This document shows positions 9,131 to 19,784 of a stretch of DNA of 64,000 nucleotides, in pieces. The DNA is from Chromatiaceae bacterium. Lineage in GTDB: Bacteria; Pseudomonadota; Gammaproteobacteria; Chromatiales; Chromatiaceae. The DNA lies in contig CP037918.1 in the NCBI GenBank assembly GCA_019356535.1, forward strand, positions 1,768,315 through 1,832,314, written 5' to 3'. Each line of letters opens with the position of its first letter. Positions within the stretch are counted from its first letter, which is position 1. Under the pieces are notes generated by a model. That model ran no database searches, was not told where the DNA came from, and saw nothing but the letters and a program-made list of their open reading frames with translations. A program made the translations under genes and the position numbers.

Positions 9131-10032
9131 GCGCGCGCATCGGCATCGACCTGGGCGGCACCAAGATCGAGGGCGTGCTGCTGCATGCCGACGGTCGGCT
9201 CGAACCCCGGCGGCGCGTCGCCACCCCTCAGGGCGACTACCAGGCCATCCTGGACGCCATCGCCGGACTGGTCGATCACCTGGACCCCTGCGGTCGCCTG
9301 CCGGTGGGCATCGGCACCCCGGGTGCGCGCTCGCCCGAAACCGGCCTTCTGCGCAACAGCAATTCCACCTGCCTCAACGGCCGCCCCCTGCTGGACGATC
9401 TGCAGACCCGGCTCGGCAGGCCGGTGCGCCTGGCCAACGATGCCGACTGCTTTGCCCTGTCCGAGGCCTCGGACGGGGCGGCAGCCGGGGCACGCAGCGT
9501 GTTCGGGGTAATCATCGGCACCGGCACCGGCGCCGGCATCGTCATCGACGGCCGCCTGCTCGCCGGCCCCAACGCCATTGCCGGCGAATGGGGACACAAC
9601 CCCCTGCCCTGGCCCGCGCACGACGAGCTCCCCGGCCCACCCTGCTACTGCGGCCGACATGGCTGCATCGAGACCTTCCTCTCCGGCCCCGGCATGGCGC
9701 GTGACCACGGCACCGGCGAGGACAGCCGTGCCATCGTGGCTGCCGCCGAGGCCGGCGATCCACGCGCCCGTGCCACCCTGGACCGCTACCACGATCGGCT
9801 GGCACGCGCCCTGGCCTCGGTCATCAACCTGCTCGACCCCGAGGTGATCGTGCTCGGCGGCGGCATGGGTCAGATCCGCTCGCTCTACACCGAGTTGCCC
9901 CGGCGACTGCCGTCCTACCTGTTCTCGGACACCCTGCGCACCCGCATCGTGCCGCCCCGCCACGGCGATTCCAGCGGCGTGCGCGGCGCCGCCTGGCTGT
10001 GGACCCCTGAAGAAGTACGGGAATTCGCGTAA
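9127..10032 (+). CDS. ROK-family sugar kinase (NagK/Mak-like)
   Basis: A 301-residue protein of the ROK family, which phosphorylates hexoses such as fructose or N-acetylglucosamine using ATP. Visible signatures are the phosphate-1 motif DLGGTK (8-13), the ATP-binding segment GVIIGTGTGAGIVIDG, the substrate-binding EWGHNPLPWP and the zinc site CYCGRHGCIE (about 173-182). Length is normal. There is no DNA-binding domain, so this is a kinase and not a NagC/Mlc-type repressor. The start overlaps the stop of the dynamin-like GTPase gene by four bases. No sugar transporter lies nearby, which leaves the substrate open; glucose-, fructo- or N-acetylglucosamine kinase are all possible. Peptidoglycan amino-sugar salvage would be a reasonable role. 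Confidence 0.92.
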   Translation: MSARIGIDLGGTKIEGVLLHADGRLEPRRRVATPQGDYQAILDAIAGLVDHLDPCGRLPVGIGTPGARSPETGLLRNSNSTCLNGRPLLDDLQTRLGRPVRLANDADCFALSEASDGAAAGARSVFGVIIGTGTGAGIVIDGRLLAGPNAIAGEWGHNPLPWPAHDELPGPPCYCGRHGCIETFLSGPGMARDHGTGEDSRAIVAAAEAGDPRARATLDRYHDRLARALASVINLLDPEVIVLGGGMGQIRSLYTELPRRLPSYLFSDTLRTRIVPPRHGDSSGVRGAAWLWTPEEVREFA

Positions 10033-10083
10033 TCGGGCGCCGCATCCATTAAAATCAACATATTCCCTCACGGGTAGAAGCCC

Positions 10084-11127
10084 ATGAAACCGCAAACCGT
10101 CAACACGCCCAGCCCGCACATCGAGGTGCCACCACACCCGCAGTGGCCGATGCTCTCGCCCGCCGAGCGCGAGGCACTGCGCGAGCACATCAAGCAGCTC
10201 ATGCGCGAGCGCGATGCCGTGCTGGTAGCCCACTACTATGTGGACGGCGAGCTGCAATCGCTGGCCGAGGAAACCGGTGGCTGCGTGGCCGACTCGCTGG
10301 AGATGGCCCGCTTCGGCGCGCGTTCGGATGCCCGCACCCTGGTGGTCTGCGGCGTACGCTTCATGGGCGAGACCGCCAAGATCCTCAACCCCGAAAAGAC
10401 CGTGCTGATGCCCGACCTGGGCGCCACCTGCTCGCTCGACGAGGGCTGCCCGGCCGAGGCCTTCAGCGCCTTCTGCGACCAGCACCCCGACCGCACCGTG
10501 GTGGTGTATGCCAACACCAGTGCCGAGGTGAAGGCGCGCGCCGACTGGACCGTGACCTCGGGCATCGCACTCGACATCGTGCGTCACCTGCACGAGCGCG
10601 GCGAGAAGATCCTCTGGGCGCCGGACAAGCACCTGGGTCGCTACGTGCAGCGCCAGACTGGAGCGGACATCCTGCTGTGGGACGGCAGCTGCGTGGTGCA
10701 CGAGGAGTTCAAGGGCTTCGCGCTCGAACGCCTGCGCCGCCTGCACCCCGAGGCAGCGGTACTGGTGCATCCCGAATCGCCTGACGAGGTAGTCAGCCAG
10801 GCCGACGTGGTCGGCTCGACCACCGCGCTGATCAAGGCGGTGAAGGAACTGCCCAACGAGGAGTTCATCGTCGCCACCGACGACGGCATCTTCTGGAAGA
10901 TGCAACAGGCCGCCCCCGGCAAGAAACTCATCTCCGCGCCCACCGCCGGTGAGGGTGCCACCTGCGAGTCCTGCGCGCACTGCCCCTGGATGGCCATGAA
11001 CGCCCTGCACAACCTCGAGACCGCCCTGCGCGAGGGCCGCGGCGAGATCCACATCGACGAGGCGGTCCGCCAGCGTGCGGTGGTCTCCATCCAGCGCATG
11101 CTGGACTTTGCCGAGCGACGCGGCTGA
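10084..11127 (+). CDS. nadA: Quinolinate synthase A
   Basis: Cytoplasmic [4Fe-4S] enzyme that condenses iminoaspartate with dihydroxyacetone phosphate to quinolinate in de novo NAD synthesis. The 347-residue length and sequence fit the family throughout: [16 protein letters not shown] near the N-terminus, [14 protein letters not shown], the cluster cysteines in [11 protein letters not shown] (about 117), [10 protein letters not shown] (about 204) and [13 protein letters not shown] (about 297-303), and the [10 protein letters not shown] segment. nadB and nadC are not in the window. The gene is 51 bases after the ROK kinase gene and ends one base before the convergent ribE stop, a very tight tail-to-tail arrangement without a visible terminator. 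Confidence 0.98.
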   Translation: MKPQTVNTPSPHIEVPPHPQWPMLSPAEREALREHIKQLMRERDAVLVAHYYVDGELQSLAEETGGCVADSLEMARFGARSDARTLVVCGVRFMGETAKILNPEKTVLMPDLGATCSLDEGCPAEAFSAFCDQHPDRTVVVYANTSAEVKARADWTVTSGIALDIVRHLHERGEKILWAPDKHLGRYVQRQTGADILLWDGSCVVHEEFKGFALERLRRLHPEAAVLVHPESPDEVVSQADVVGSTTALIKAVKELPNEEFIVATDDGIFWKMQQAAPGKKLISAPTAGEGATCESCAHCPWMAMNALHNLETALREGRGEIHIDEAVRQRAVVSIQRMLDFAERRG

Positions 11128-11128
11128 T

Positions 11129-11788
11129 TCAGACCTTGAACCCGGCGCGGGCCAGCAGCGCCAGGTCCACCCCGCCGCTGCCGGCCTCGGCCGCGCGCTC
11201 GCCCAGCAGCAGGCGTTCCAGGTAACGGGCCAGCAGGTCGACCTCCAGGTTCACCTGCCGGCCCGGCGCGTACTCGTCCATGATGGTCTCCTGCAGGGTA
11301 TGGGGCACGATGTTCAGCTCGAACACCGCGCCATCCACCGCGTTCACCGTCAGGCTGGTGCCATCCACCGTGATCGAACCCTTGTGCGCGATATAGCGCG
11401 CCAGCTCGTGCGGCGCGCGTACCCGGAAACGCACCGAGCGCGCATCATCGTGGCGCTCCAGGATCTCGCCCAGCCCGTCCACGTGTCCCGACACCAGGTG
11501 TCCCCCCAGGCGGGTCTGCAGGGTCAGCGCCTTCTCCAGGTTCACCCGACTGCCGGGGCGCAGGCTGCCCAGCGAGGTCAGCGACAGGGTCTCGTTGGAG
11601 ACATCGGCGGCGAAGCCATCACCCGGCAGCTCGACGGCGGTCAGGCACACGCCATTGACCGCGATACTGTCACCCAGGGCCACGTCGTCCAGATCCAGCT
11701 TGCCGGTGGCGATGTGCAACCGCAGATCACCTCCACGCGGCTCCAGGCGGCGCACTTCTCCGATGGCCTGAATGATGCCGGTGAACAT
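11129..11788 (-). CDS. ribE: Riboflavin synthase alpha subunit
   Basis: Converts two molecules of 6,7-dimethyl-8-ribityllumazine to riboflavin and a pyrimidine. The 219-residue protein begins with the diagnostic MFTGII and contains two homologous lumazine-binding repeats (about 1-95 and 96-190), with the second-repeat VSGHVDG motif. The start at 11788 has GAGAGGA five bases upstream; the frame continues further upstream but without family similarity. Other rib genes are not adjacent; the gene is alone between nadA (convergent) and the hsp20 gene (divergent). In E. coli the same enzyme is also called RibC. Confidence 0.97.
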   Translation of the reverse strand: MFTGIIQAIGEVRRLEPRGGDLRLHIATGKLDLDDVALGDSIAVNGVCLTAVELPGDGFAADVSNETLSLTSLGSLRPGSRVNLEKALTLQTRLGGHLVSGHVDGLGEILERHDDARSVRFRVRAPHELARYIAHKGSITVDGTSLTVNAVDGAVFELNIVPHTLQETIMDEYAPGRQVNLEVDLLARYLERLLLGERAAEAGSGGVDLALLARAGFKV

Positions 11789-11856
11789 TGCGATCCTCTC
11801 TTGTCGTTCGAATGGCCTGCCAGTATAGGCCATGGCCCACCTGTCCGGCGCCCCCT

Positions 11857-11884
11857 CTTGAAATCCCGGCCAGTGTCCCTATCT
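11857..11884 (+). promoter_or_regulatory. Sigma-32 type heat-shock promoter of the hsp20 gene
   Basis: CTTGAAA at 11857-11863, a 13-base spacer, then CCCTATCT at 11877-11884. This matches the sigma-32 consensus CTTGAAA-N11-16-CCCCATNT at the whole -35 and seven of eight -10 positions. It lies 45 bases upstream of the Hsp20 start codon, on the correct strand. Function is inferred from the match and the downstream gene. Confidence 0.82.
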
Positions 11885-11929
11885 GCACCGCGAGACAAGA
11901 CGAGGCTTCGGAAAAAGGAGGACAAGATC

Positions 11930-12421
11930 ATGACGGCATTCGATTTTTCTCCCCTGTTTCGCGCAGCCATCGGCTTCGACCGCCTGACCGACGCGCTGGA
12001 GGCAGCGCGCCGTGCGGATACCGAGGGATGGCCGCCCTATGACATCGAGCTGACCGGCGAGGACCAGTACCGTATCAGCATGGCGGTGCCGGGCTATTCT
12101 CCGGAAGAGCTGGACATCGAGGTGAAGGAAAACCGCCTGCGCGTAGCCGGCCGCCGCAAGGAAGGACAACAGGACCGCAAGTACCTGCACAAGGGCATCG
12201 CCCAGCCGGCCTTCGAACGCGTGTTCCAGCTCGCCGACTATGTGCAAGTGACCGGCGCCGAGGTGAAGGATGGCTTGCTGCATATCGATCTGGTGCGTGA
12301 GGTGCCCGAGTCGATGAAACCGCGGCGCATCGAGATCCGCACCGCCGGCCAGGAAGGCAAGCTGATCGAGGGCCAGGCCGATCGCGTCGAGGACGAGAAC
12401 AAGGCAGCCGACGCGGCCTGA
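11930..12421 (+). CDS. Small heat-shock protein, Hsp20/alpha-crystallin family (IbpA-like)
   Basis: ATP-independent holdase that binds unfolding proteins. The 163-residue protein has a short N-terminal arm (MTAFDFSPLFRAAIGFDRL), an alpha-crystallin domain (about 36-130, with YSPEELDIEVKENRLRVAGRR) and the C-terminal anchoring IEI motif (134-136), followed by an acidic tail of about 25 residues. The N-terminal pattern and the GLLHIDLVREVPE segment place it in the IbpA/IbpB-type class A group. The ATG at 11930 has a strong AAGGAGG. A sigma-32 promoter precedes it and an intrinsic terminator follows it, so this is a monocistronic heat-shock gene. Confidence 0.95.
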   Translation: MTAFDFSPLFRAAIGFDRLTDALEAARRADTEGWPPYDIELTGEDQYRISMAVPGYSPEELDIEVKENRLRVAGRRKEGQQDRKYLHKGIAQPAFERVFQLADYVQVTGAEVKDGLLHIDLVREVPESMKPRRIEIRTAGQEGKLIEGQADRVEDENKAADAA

Positions 12422-12441
12422 TCCCGCATCGCGTATCATCA

Positions 12442-12465
12442 CCCCGCTCCGGCGGGGTTTTCTTT
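12442..12465 (+). terminator. Rho-independent terminator after hsp20
   Basis: A perfect six-pair GC stem (CCCCGC / GCGGGG) with a TCCG loop at 12442-12457, followed by TTTTCTTT. It lies 20 bases after the hsp20 stop codon, upstream of degQ, and separates the two genes transcriptionally. Confidence 0.9.
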
Positions 12466-12499
12466 AACCTGCCACCCATGCCAATCTGGGGAAGACGCC

Positions 12500-13855
12500 A
12501 TGCAACGCCTGCTGCTCACCATCATCCTGCTGCTCGGTCTGGTCGCCGCCGCACCCGCCGCGCTGCCGGTGGCAGTGGGCGGAGAGCCCCTGCCCAGCCT
12601 GGCTCCCATGCTGGAGCGGGTCACCGGCGCGGTCGTCAACATCGCCACCAGCAGCCAACGCAAGCTGCGCCGCCACCCCCTGCTGGACGACCCCTTCTTT
12701 CGCTGGTTCTTCGAGGGCATCCCCCAGGAACGGCAACGACAGAGCCAGAGCCTGGGATCGGGCGTCATCGTCGATGCGCGCAAGGGCCTGGTACTGACCA
12801 ATCACCACGTGATCGAGGAGGCCAACGAGATCCGCGTGACCCTCAAGGACGGGCGCAGCTTCCGCGCGCGCCTGCTGGGCAAGGATCCCGAAATGGACAT
12901 CGCGGTGTTGCAGATCCCGGCCGAGGATCTCACCAGCCTGCCCTGGGGTGACTCGGACAAGCTGCGGGTGGGCGATTTTGTGGTCGCCATCGGCAGCCCC
13001 TTCGGCCTCAGCCAGACGGTGACCTCGGGCATCGTGTCGGCACTGGGACGCAGCGGCCTGGGCATCGAGGGTTACGAAAACTTCATCCAGACCGACGCCT
13101 CCATCAACCCCGGCAACTCCGGCGGCCCGCTGGTGAACCTGCGTGGCGAGCTGGTGGGCATCAACACCGCCATCCTCGCGCCGGGTGGCGGCAACGTGGG
13201 TATCGGCTTCGCCATCCCCGGCAACCTGGCACGCGAGGTGCTGCGCCAGATCGTGGAATACGGTGGCCTCAAGCGCGGCGTGTTCGGCGTCAGCATCCAG
13301 AATCTGAGCGGCGACCTGGCGCATGCCCTGGGCCTGGAACGCCCACGCGGCGCATTGATCGCCGAGGTGCGTCCGGGCTCGCCCGCGGAACAGGCCGGCT
13401 TGCAGGTTGGCGATGTGGTCACCCACATCGACGATCACGAGATCGCCAACGCCAGCGATTTCCATGCGCGCCTGGGGCTGGCGCGTATCGGCCAGCACAT
13501 CCGTCTGCGTGTGCTGCGTGACGGCCAACCGCTGATGCTGGACGCCACCATCGCCGATCCCTACGCGGGCTTCGTGCCAGGCGAGCGCATCGCGCCGATG
13601 CTCGCTGGGGCCCTGCTCGGCGAGGTGGTGGACGAATCACGCTTCGGACAGAATCCAGGTATCGCGGTGGGCACGGTCACTGCCGGCTCTGCAGCCTGGC
13701 ACGGAGGCCTGCGTGAGGGCGACGTGATCTACGAGATCAACGGCCACCGGGTCACCAGCATCGAACAGCTCACCCGGCTGCTGCGAAGCACTCCCCGCAT
13801 CTGGCAAATCAGGCTGCGCCGCGGGGAACGTCTGCTGACTCTGATTTCTCGCTGA
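12500..13855 (+). CDS. degQ: Periplasmic serine protease/chaperone DegQ (HtrA family)
   Basis: Degrades or refolds damaged envelope proteins. The 451-residue protein has a signal peptide (about 1-21), a trypsin-like domain with catalytic His103 (TNHHV), Asp133 (EMDIAVLQ) and Ser207 (GNSGG), and two PDZ domains (about 255-345 and 365-445). Family length is usual for DegQ/DegP; the short LA-loop region (residues 52-85) favours DegQ or MucD rather than DegP. It is preceded by the hsp20 terminator. Its 3' end overlaps the convergent GGDEF-EAL gene by 47 bases. No mucA or rseB neighbours are present, so the link to a sigma-E pathway is not supported by context. Confidence 0.95.
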   Translation: MQRLLLTIILLLGLVAAAPAALPVAVGGEPLPSLAPMLERVTGAVVNIATSSQRKLRRHPLLDDPFFRWFFEGIPQERQRQSQSLGSGVIVDARKGLVLTNHHVIEEANEIRVTLKDGRSFRARLLGKDPEMDIAVLQIPAEDLTSLPWGDSDKLRVGDFVVAIGSPFGLSQTVTSGIVSALGRSGLGIEGYENFIQTDASINPGNSGGPLVNLRGELVGINTAILAPGGGNVGIGFAIPGNLAREVLRQIVEYGGLKRGVFGVSIQNLSGDLAHALGLERPRGALIAEVRPGSPAEQAGLQVGDVVTHIDDHEIANASDFHARLGLARIGQHIRLRVLRDGQPLMLDATIADPYAGFVPGERIAPMLAGALLGEVVDESRFGQNPGIAVGTVTAGSAAWHGGLREGDVIYEINGHRVTSIEQLTRLLRSTPRIWQIRLRRGERLLTLISR

Positions 13856-16064
13856 CCCGGTGCGGTCGGAGCGGCTGCGGCCGCCCCGCGAGAAAGCCCT
13901 GCATACAGGCGAATCCCGCCGCGCGTACCCGTCGCAGCGTCTGCTCGTCTTCCACACCTTCGGCCACAGTACGCTGGCCGGTGTCACCGATGAAATCCAC
14001 CAGGCGACTGACCAGGCGGAACTGCGCCTCCTGGTCGAGTGCACGAATCAGGCTGACGTCGAACTTGACGATGTCCACCGGCATGGTGGTGAGATAGCGC
14101 AACGAGGAATAGCCACTGCCGAAGTCGTCGAGCGCCACCAGGAATCCCTGGTTACGTAAATGCAACAGATTGCTGCTGGCCTCTTCCATACGCGTGATCA
14201 ATGCGGTCTCGGTCACCTCGATGACGATACGAATATCGGACAGGAAGGGGCGGAAAGGCTCCAACGCAGAAACGATGCCGCTGCCCGAGATGGAAGAGGC
14301 CGACAGGTTGATCGAAACGCCCGTGCCCGCGGGGATCACCCCCATGTACAGCGCCTGCAACAGCTCGTTCATCACCGCCTGGTCCAGCTCGCGTTCCAGA
14401 CGGCGCGACTCCACCACCGGCAGGATATCGGCCGGCATCAGCACTTCATCACCATGATGAATGCGCAACAGCGCCTCGTAGTAGCTGATGCACTCATCAT
14501 CCAGGTTGCGCACCGGCTGGTAGTACAGGCACAAGCCCTCGCCCTTCTCGATCGCCCGATAGACCGCCTCGTTGGCGCTGCTCGAAAATACCGCCCCGGC
14601 CTCCGAATCCAACGATTCACGATAAATGGTAATCGCCCCCGTGCTGGGGCGCTTGGAGTGGTACATGGCCACATCCGCCTGTCGCAACAGCACGTTGAGC
14701 GGGGTATTCGGGTCTTCGGTCGCCGGCGAGATCCCGATGCTCAGGCGCACGGGTTCCTTGATCCCCAGTTCCTCGCGGAAGGGGTAGCGCGACACCTCCC
14801 GCGCGCAACGTGCAGCCACTGCCATGGCCTGGCGATCGTCACAATCGAGCAGCACGCAGACGAATTCGTCCCCCCCAAGGCGGAACAGCTGCTCGCCACG
14901 ACGCAGTGCCCGTTGCAGGCAACGCACGATCGCCTGCAACACCGCATCGCCGACATCATGGCCATAGGTGTCATTGATGGCCTTGAAATGGTTGACATCA
15001 CAAAGCATCAAACGCATGGAGCGCTGGTCGCGCTCGGCCAGCGACTGCAAGGTATTCCAGAAGTGCTCGAAGGCTCGCCGGTTCTGTGCCCCAGTGAGCG
15101 CATCCAGATGCGCAAGATTCCACAATTCGCGGTTCTTCTCGTCCAGCGCATCGTTCATCTGGGACAGTTCGCGGTGATAGTCGAGCAAGGACTGCTCGGC
15201 CATCTCCAGCTCGCGAATCTTCAACACCCCCTCTTCCGAGGCCGACAGGTGCGTGCCATCACCCGTGCGCAGAGCAGCCACCACCTCAAGTACGTGCTGC
15301 ACGTTGCGCCCTACCATGTGCATGAAGAAATACATCAACGCCATGGTCGGCAGGAGCACCAGCACCCCCAACAGCAGGATCAGGCGCAACAGCAACTCGT
15401 CCATGACCTGCATGGCAAACGTCTGGCGCAGATCGAAGCGGGCAGCAGCCACCAGGTCCGCTACCCGTGTCGTCGGTTCCTGCAACACGAAATACAGTGA
15501 CTGGGGAGCGATCTTGTTGAAGAGGTGCCGCTGCCGGATATTCGGCAACAGGCGAGTACTCAACGCCAGGTATCCCTCGACCTTCGTCGCACCCGTGCGC
15601 CGCAGGGGACGAACCAGGATGACCCTGGCATCCTTGCCATCCGGCAGGTAGCGGTCCAGCACGCCCTCCTCGCCCACCGAGCGTGGCAGGCGACTGTCCT
15701 CGGACACCGCCAGCGCGCGCCCCTCGGCGTCATAGACCATCAGATCCTCAAAATAGGTATGCAATTCGGCATTGCCGCGAATTCGATGGGTATACCAGTA
15801 GGGGAAATGGGTGGGGCTGTGCAGCTGCTGGTATAGCTCGTCCCATTGGGTGAGGCGCTCCGCCTCTTCTTGCAGGATTGCCATCGTGTGATGGATCGTC
15901 GCTTCGAGCTCACTGGCGGCAATCTGTTGCTCGCTATCCTGGATGGCTTGTTTGGCGGTCTCGTACTGATGATAGGCAAGCAGGCCGAAAACCACGTAGG
16001 TCACGCTCAGCAACAATATCAGCCAGAGCGCATAATGCCGAAAGGAGAAACTGATGCTAGCCAT
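13809..16064 (-). CDS. Membrane-bound GGDEF-EAL protein with CHASE4-like periplasmic sensor
   Basis: A 751-residue protein of c-di-GMP metabolism. Two membrane helices (about 11-30 and 224-248) enclose a periplasmic domain with the WDELYQQL pattern of CHASE4 sensors. A HAMP-like/coiled linker (250-315) leads to a GGDEF domain with an intact active site (397-401, preceded by RL) and an EAL domain with EALLR at 530-534, ELTE-like VIEVTE and DDFGSGY. Both catalytic centres look intact, so it may be bifunctional or one half may regulate the other. The 3' end overlaps degQ tail-to-tail by 47 bases. Upstream lies a decayed hydrolase gene on the same strand. The ligand of the sensor is unknown. Confidence 0.93.
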   Translation of the reverse strand: MASISFSFRHYALWLILLLSVTYVVFGLLAYHQYETAKQAIQDSEQQIAASELEATIHHTMAILQEEAERLTQWDELYQQLHSPTHFPYWYTHRIRGNAELHTYFEDLMVYDAEGRALAVSEDSRLPRSVGEEGVLDRYLPDGKDARVILVRPLRRTGATKVEGYLALSTRLLPNIRQRHLFNKIAPQSLYFVLQEPTTRVADLVAAARFDLRQTFAMQVMDELLLRLILLLGVLVLLPTMALMYFFMHMVGRNVQHVLEVVAALRTGDGTHLSASEEGVLKIRELEMAEQSLLDYHRELSQMNDALDEKNRELWNLAHLDALTGAQNRRAFEHFWNTLQSLAERDQRSMRLMLCDVNHFKAINDTYGHDVGDAVLQAIVRCLQRALRRGEQLFRLGGDEFVCVLLDCDDRQAMAVAARCAREVSRYPFREELGIKEPVRLSIGISPATEDPNTPLNVLLRQADVAMYHSKRPSTGAITIYRESLDSEAGAVFSSSANEAVYRAIEKGEGLCLYYQPVRNLDDECISYYEALLRIHHGDEVLMPADILPVVESRRLERELDQAVMNELLQALYMGVIPAGTGVSINLSASSISGSGIVSALEPFRPFLSDIRIVIEVTETALITRMEEASSNLLHLRNQGFLVALDDFGSGYSSLRYLTTMPVDIVKFDVSLIRALDQEAQFRLVSRLVDFIGDTGQRTVAEGVEDEQTLRRVRAAGFACMQGFLAGRPQPLRPHRVSEKSESADVPRGAA

Positions 16065-16076
16065 GGCCGTTGCCCG

Positions 16077-16717
16077 TCAGCTACCGACTGAAAGGACCTG
16101 TTTAACCCTATCCTGCAGGTTGAATTGGTGAGCACCGTCGCAGAAGTGACTGGCAACGTCGATGACGCGCAGGTCCACTTCACTCTCACCCATCATGCGA
16201 ATCCAGCTTGCCTTGAGCCGCTTGTCACCGGATCCCACGATCACACTCAGGAACCTTCGCCTCCACCATGGCGTGCAGCATCTTCTCTGACGACCTGTCG
16301 CCCTAGGAATAAAAGGCCGCAGGCGTCGTGACCAGTCACCGCCACATGCCGGCCCGTTCGAGAGAGCTATTCGCCCCGGCGAGCCACACCGCCCGCCCCT
16401 CGCCATGCGGATCGTGCAGTGCAGAGCCTCATATGGCAGGTTCTGGCTACGACGAGACACGCCCAGGCTCAAGGTTGGCAACAGTACGGTATATCCCGCT
16501 TCATTCATCCCCTCATCCAGGCGCCGTACCGTTGTGAAATCCCGGGTCTACAGGAACCGTGCAGAACGAGTACCGGATTCGCCTCCGGAGCATCACCTTC
16601 CAGCAGCTCGGCCGTGGCCTTTTCCAGCTCGACAAGAATGGGATCGGCCAGCAGCCAACCCATGGCCCGCAGCAGGCCAAAATAGAGCAGTCCTGGAATG
16701 GCGAGTTTTCGCATCAC
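16077..16717 (-). pseudogene. Decayed alpha/beta-hydrolase-type gene
   Basis: Two partial frames together resemble one exported alpha/beta hydrolase. The first (16505-16717) has a signal-like N-terminus (MRKLAIPGLLYFGLLRAMG) and PVLVLHG, the usual strand and oxyanion segment. The frame then stops and shifts to 16077-16508, which continues with NEAGYTVLLPTLSLG, and near its end gives LSVIVGSGDKRL and VASHFCDGAHQF, which fit the strand with catalytic Asp and the His loop. The middle region, where the GxSxG nucleophile should be, is scrambled (Arg/Cys/Pro-rich) and lacks that motif. The total is about 215 codons, short for a ~300-residue family. It seems to be an old pseudogene with at least one frameshift and an internal deletion. 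It ends 12 bases before the GGDEF-EAL start. The hydrolase assignment rests on my reading of these fragments. Confidence 0.5.
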
Positions 16718-16722
16718 TTTCT

Positions 16723-16766
16723 ACTCTCTAGGCAACGGCCAAAAGGCGGCCGTTACTCCAGAGAGT
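16723..16766. repeat. Long imperfect inverted repeat between purA and the hydrolase remnant
   Basis: ACTCTC (16723-16728) pairs with GAGAGT (16761-16766), and inside this AACGGCC (16734-16740) pairs with GGCCGTT (16748-16754). The hairpin sits 55 bases after the purA stop on the minus strand. It has no T-run, so it may be a processing or Rho-assisted termination signal, or a transcript end stabiliser; this is inference. Confidence 0.6.
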
Positions 16767-16820
16767 ACAGCGGCTGACATCACCAGGACCTGAACAGAAG
16801 TCAGGTGCGAGATGCGTTGT

Positions 16821-19346
<2,526 letters not shown>

Positions 19347-19350
<4 letters not shown>

Positions 19351-19535
19351 GATCTCACCAGGTACAGCAACAGTACGCCGAACGCCATGGCGCCGAGCCC
19401 GAAAGCGCGCAACTGCCGATCGCCCAGCTCGGCAAGCCGGCGCACTGCATCACGATAGCCGCCGGGCGAAAGAAACGGCAGCATGCCCTCGATCACGAAC
19501 ACCAGCGCCAGCGCCGCGAGAAAATCCTGCCACAT
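19347..19535 (-). CDS. yjeT: DUF2065 small membrane protein (YjeT)
   Basis: A 62-residue protein with two hydrophobic helices (about 3-22 and 42-60) separated by a basic loop (YRDAVRRLAELGDRQLR). Length, pattern and position between hflC and purA match E. coli YjeT. Its function is unknown; the synteny with the HflKC membrane complex is conserved. The ATG at 19535 has GTGGGAA upstream. The stop overlaps the hisZ start by four bases. An intrinsic terminator-like hairpin ends only 11 bases before the start codon, so expression may be attenuated relative to hflC. Confidence 0.88.
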
Positions 19536-19546
19536 GCCGATTCCCA

Positions 19547-19570
19547 CAAAAAAGCCGGGAAACCCCGGCC
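19547..19570 (-). terminator. Terminator/attenuator hairpin directly upstream of yjeT
   Basis: On the minus strand a GCCGGG/CCCGGC stem with a short GTTT-containing loop is followed by seven T residues. It lies between hflC and yjeT and ends 11 bases before the yjeT start. It can act as the hflC terminator or as an attenuator for yjeT-hisZ-purA. Confidence 0.8.
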
Positions 19571-19607
19571 GGTCGGTCGATAGGCCCTCGGCGACACACC
19601 GAAAACC

Positions 19608-19629
19608 GGGCGATTTTCGCAAATCGCCC
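19608..19629 (-). repeat. Perfect 9-bp hairpin in the hflC-yjeT leader
   Basis: GGGCGATTT / AAATCGCCC with a GCGA (minus strand) tetraloop, about 40 bases upstream of the terminator hairpin. GNRA-type loop plus a perfect stem suggests a stable RNA element. The whole spacer 19536-19784 contains no credible gene and could encode a small RNA or a leader. Confidence 0.6.
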
Positions 19630-19760
19630 ACATAAAGTACAGGTAGAGCCGATCGAACCCGCCTGCAACGAATCGTCTGTCCTGGACATGCTGCATTATC
19701 GCGCTCGCCAGCAACGAGGCCACGCTCCTCTCCGAGCGGATTCATTCACCTTCGAGGATT

Positions 19761-19778
19761 GGGGGCATGACGCCCCCT
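19761..19778. repeat. G/C hairpin just after hflC
   Basis: GGGGGC and GCCCCC flank a six-base loop (18 bases overall) seven bases after the hflC stop. There is no T-run on the minus strand, so it may protect the 3' end of the hflKC message or pause polymerase. No protein is encoded here. Confidence 0.5.
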
Positions 19779-19784
19779 CATTAT

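Noticed and set aside
9127-10032. ROK-family transcriptional repressor
   Set aside because: There is no N-terminal helix-turn-helix; the protein begins directly with the kinase phosphate-binding motif.
16077-16508. A 143-codon frame taken as an intact small gene
   Set aside because: Its middle is scrambled and its beginning joins in sense to the preceding frame with a hydrolase N-terminus, so it is better explained as part of a pseudogene.
19640-19690. A tRNA-like GGTTCGATC segment on the minus strand
   Set aside because: The five-base T-stem does not pair on the other side, and no acceptor or anticodon arm can be formed around it.
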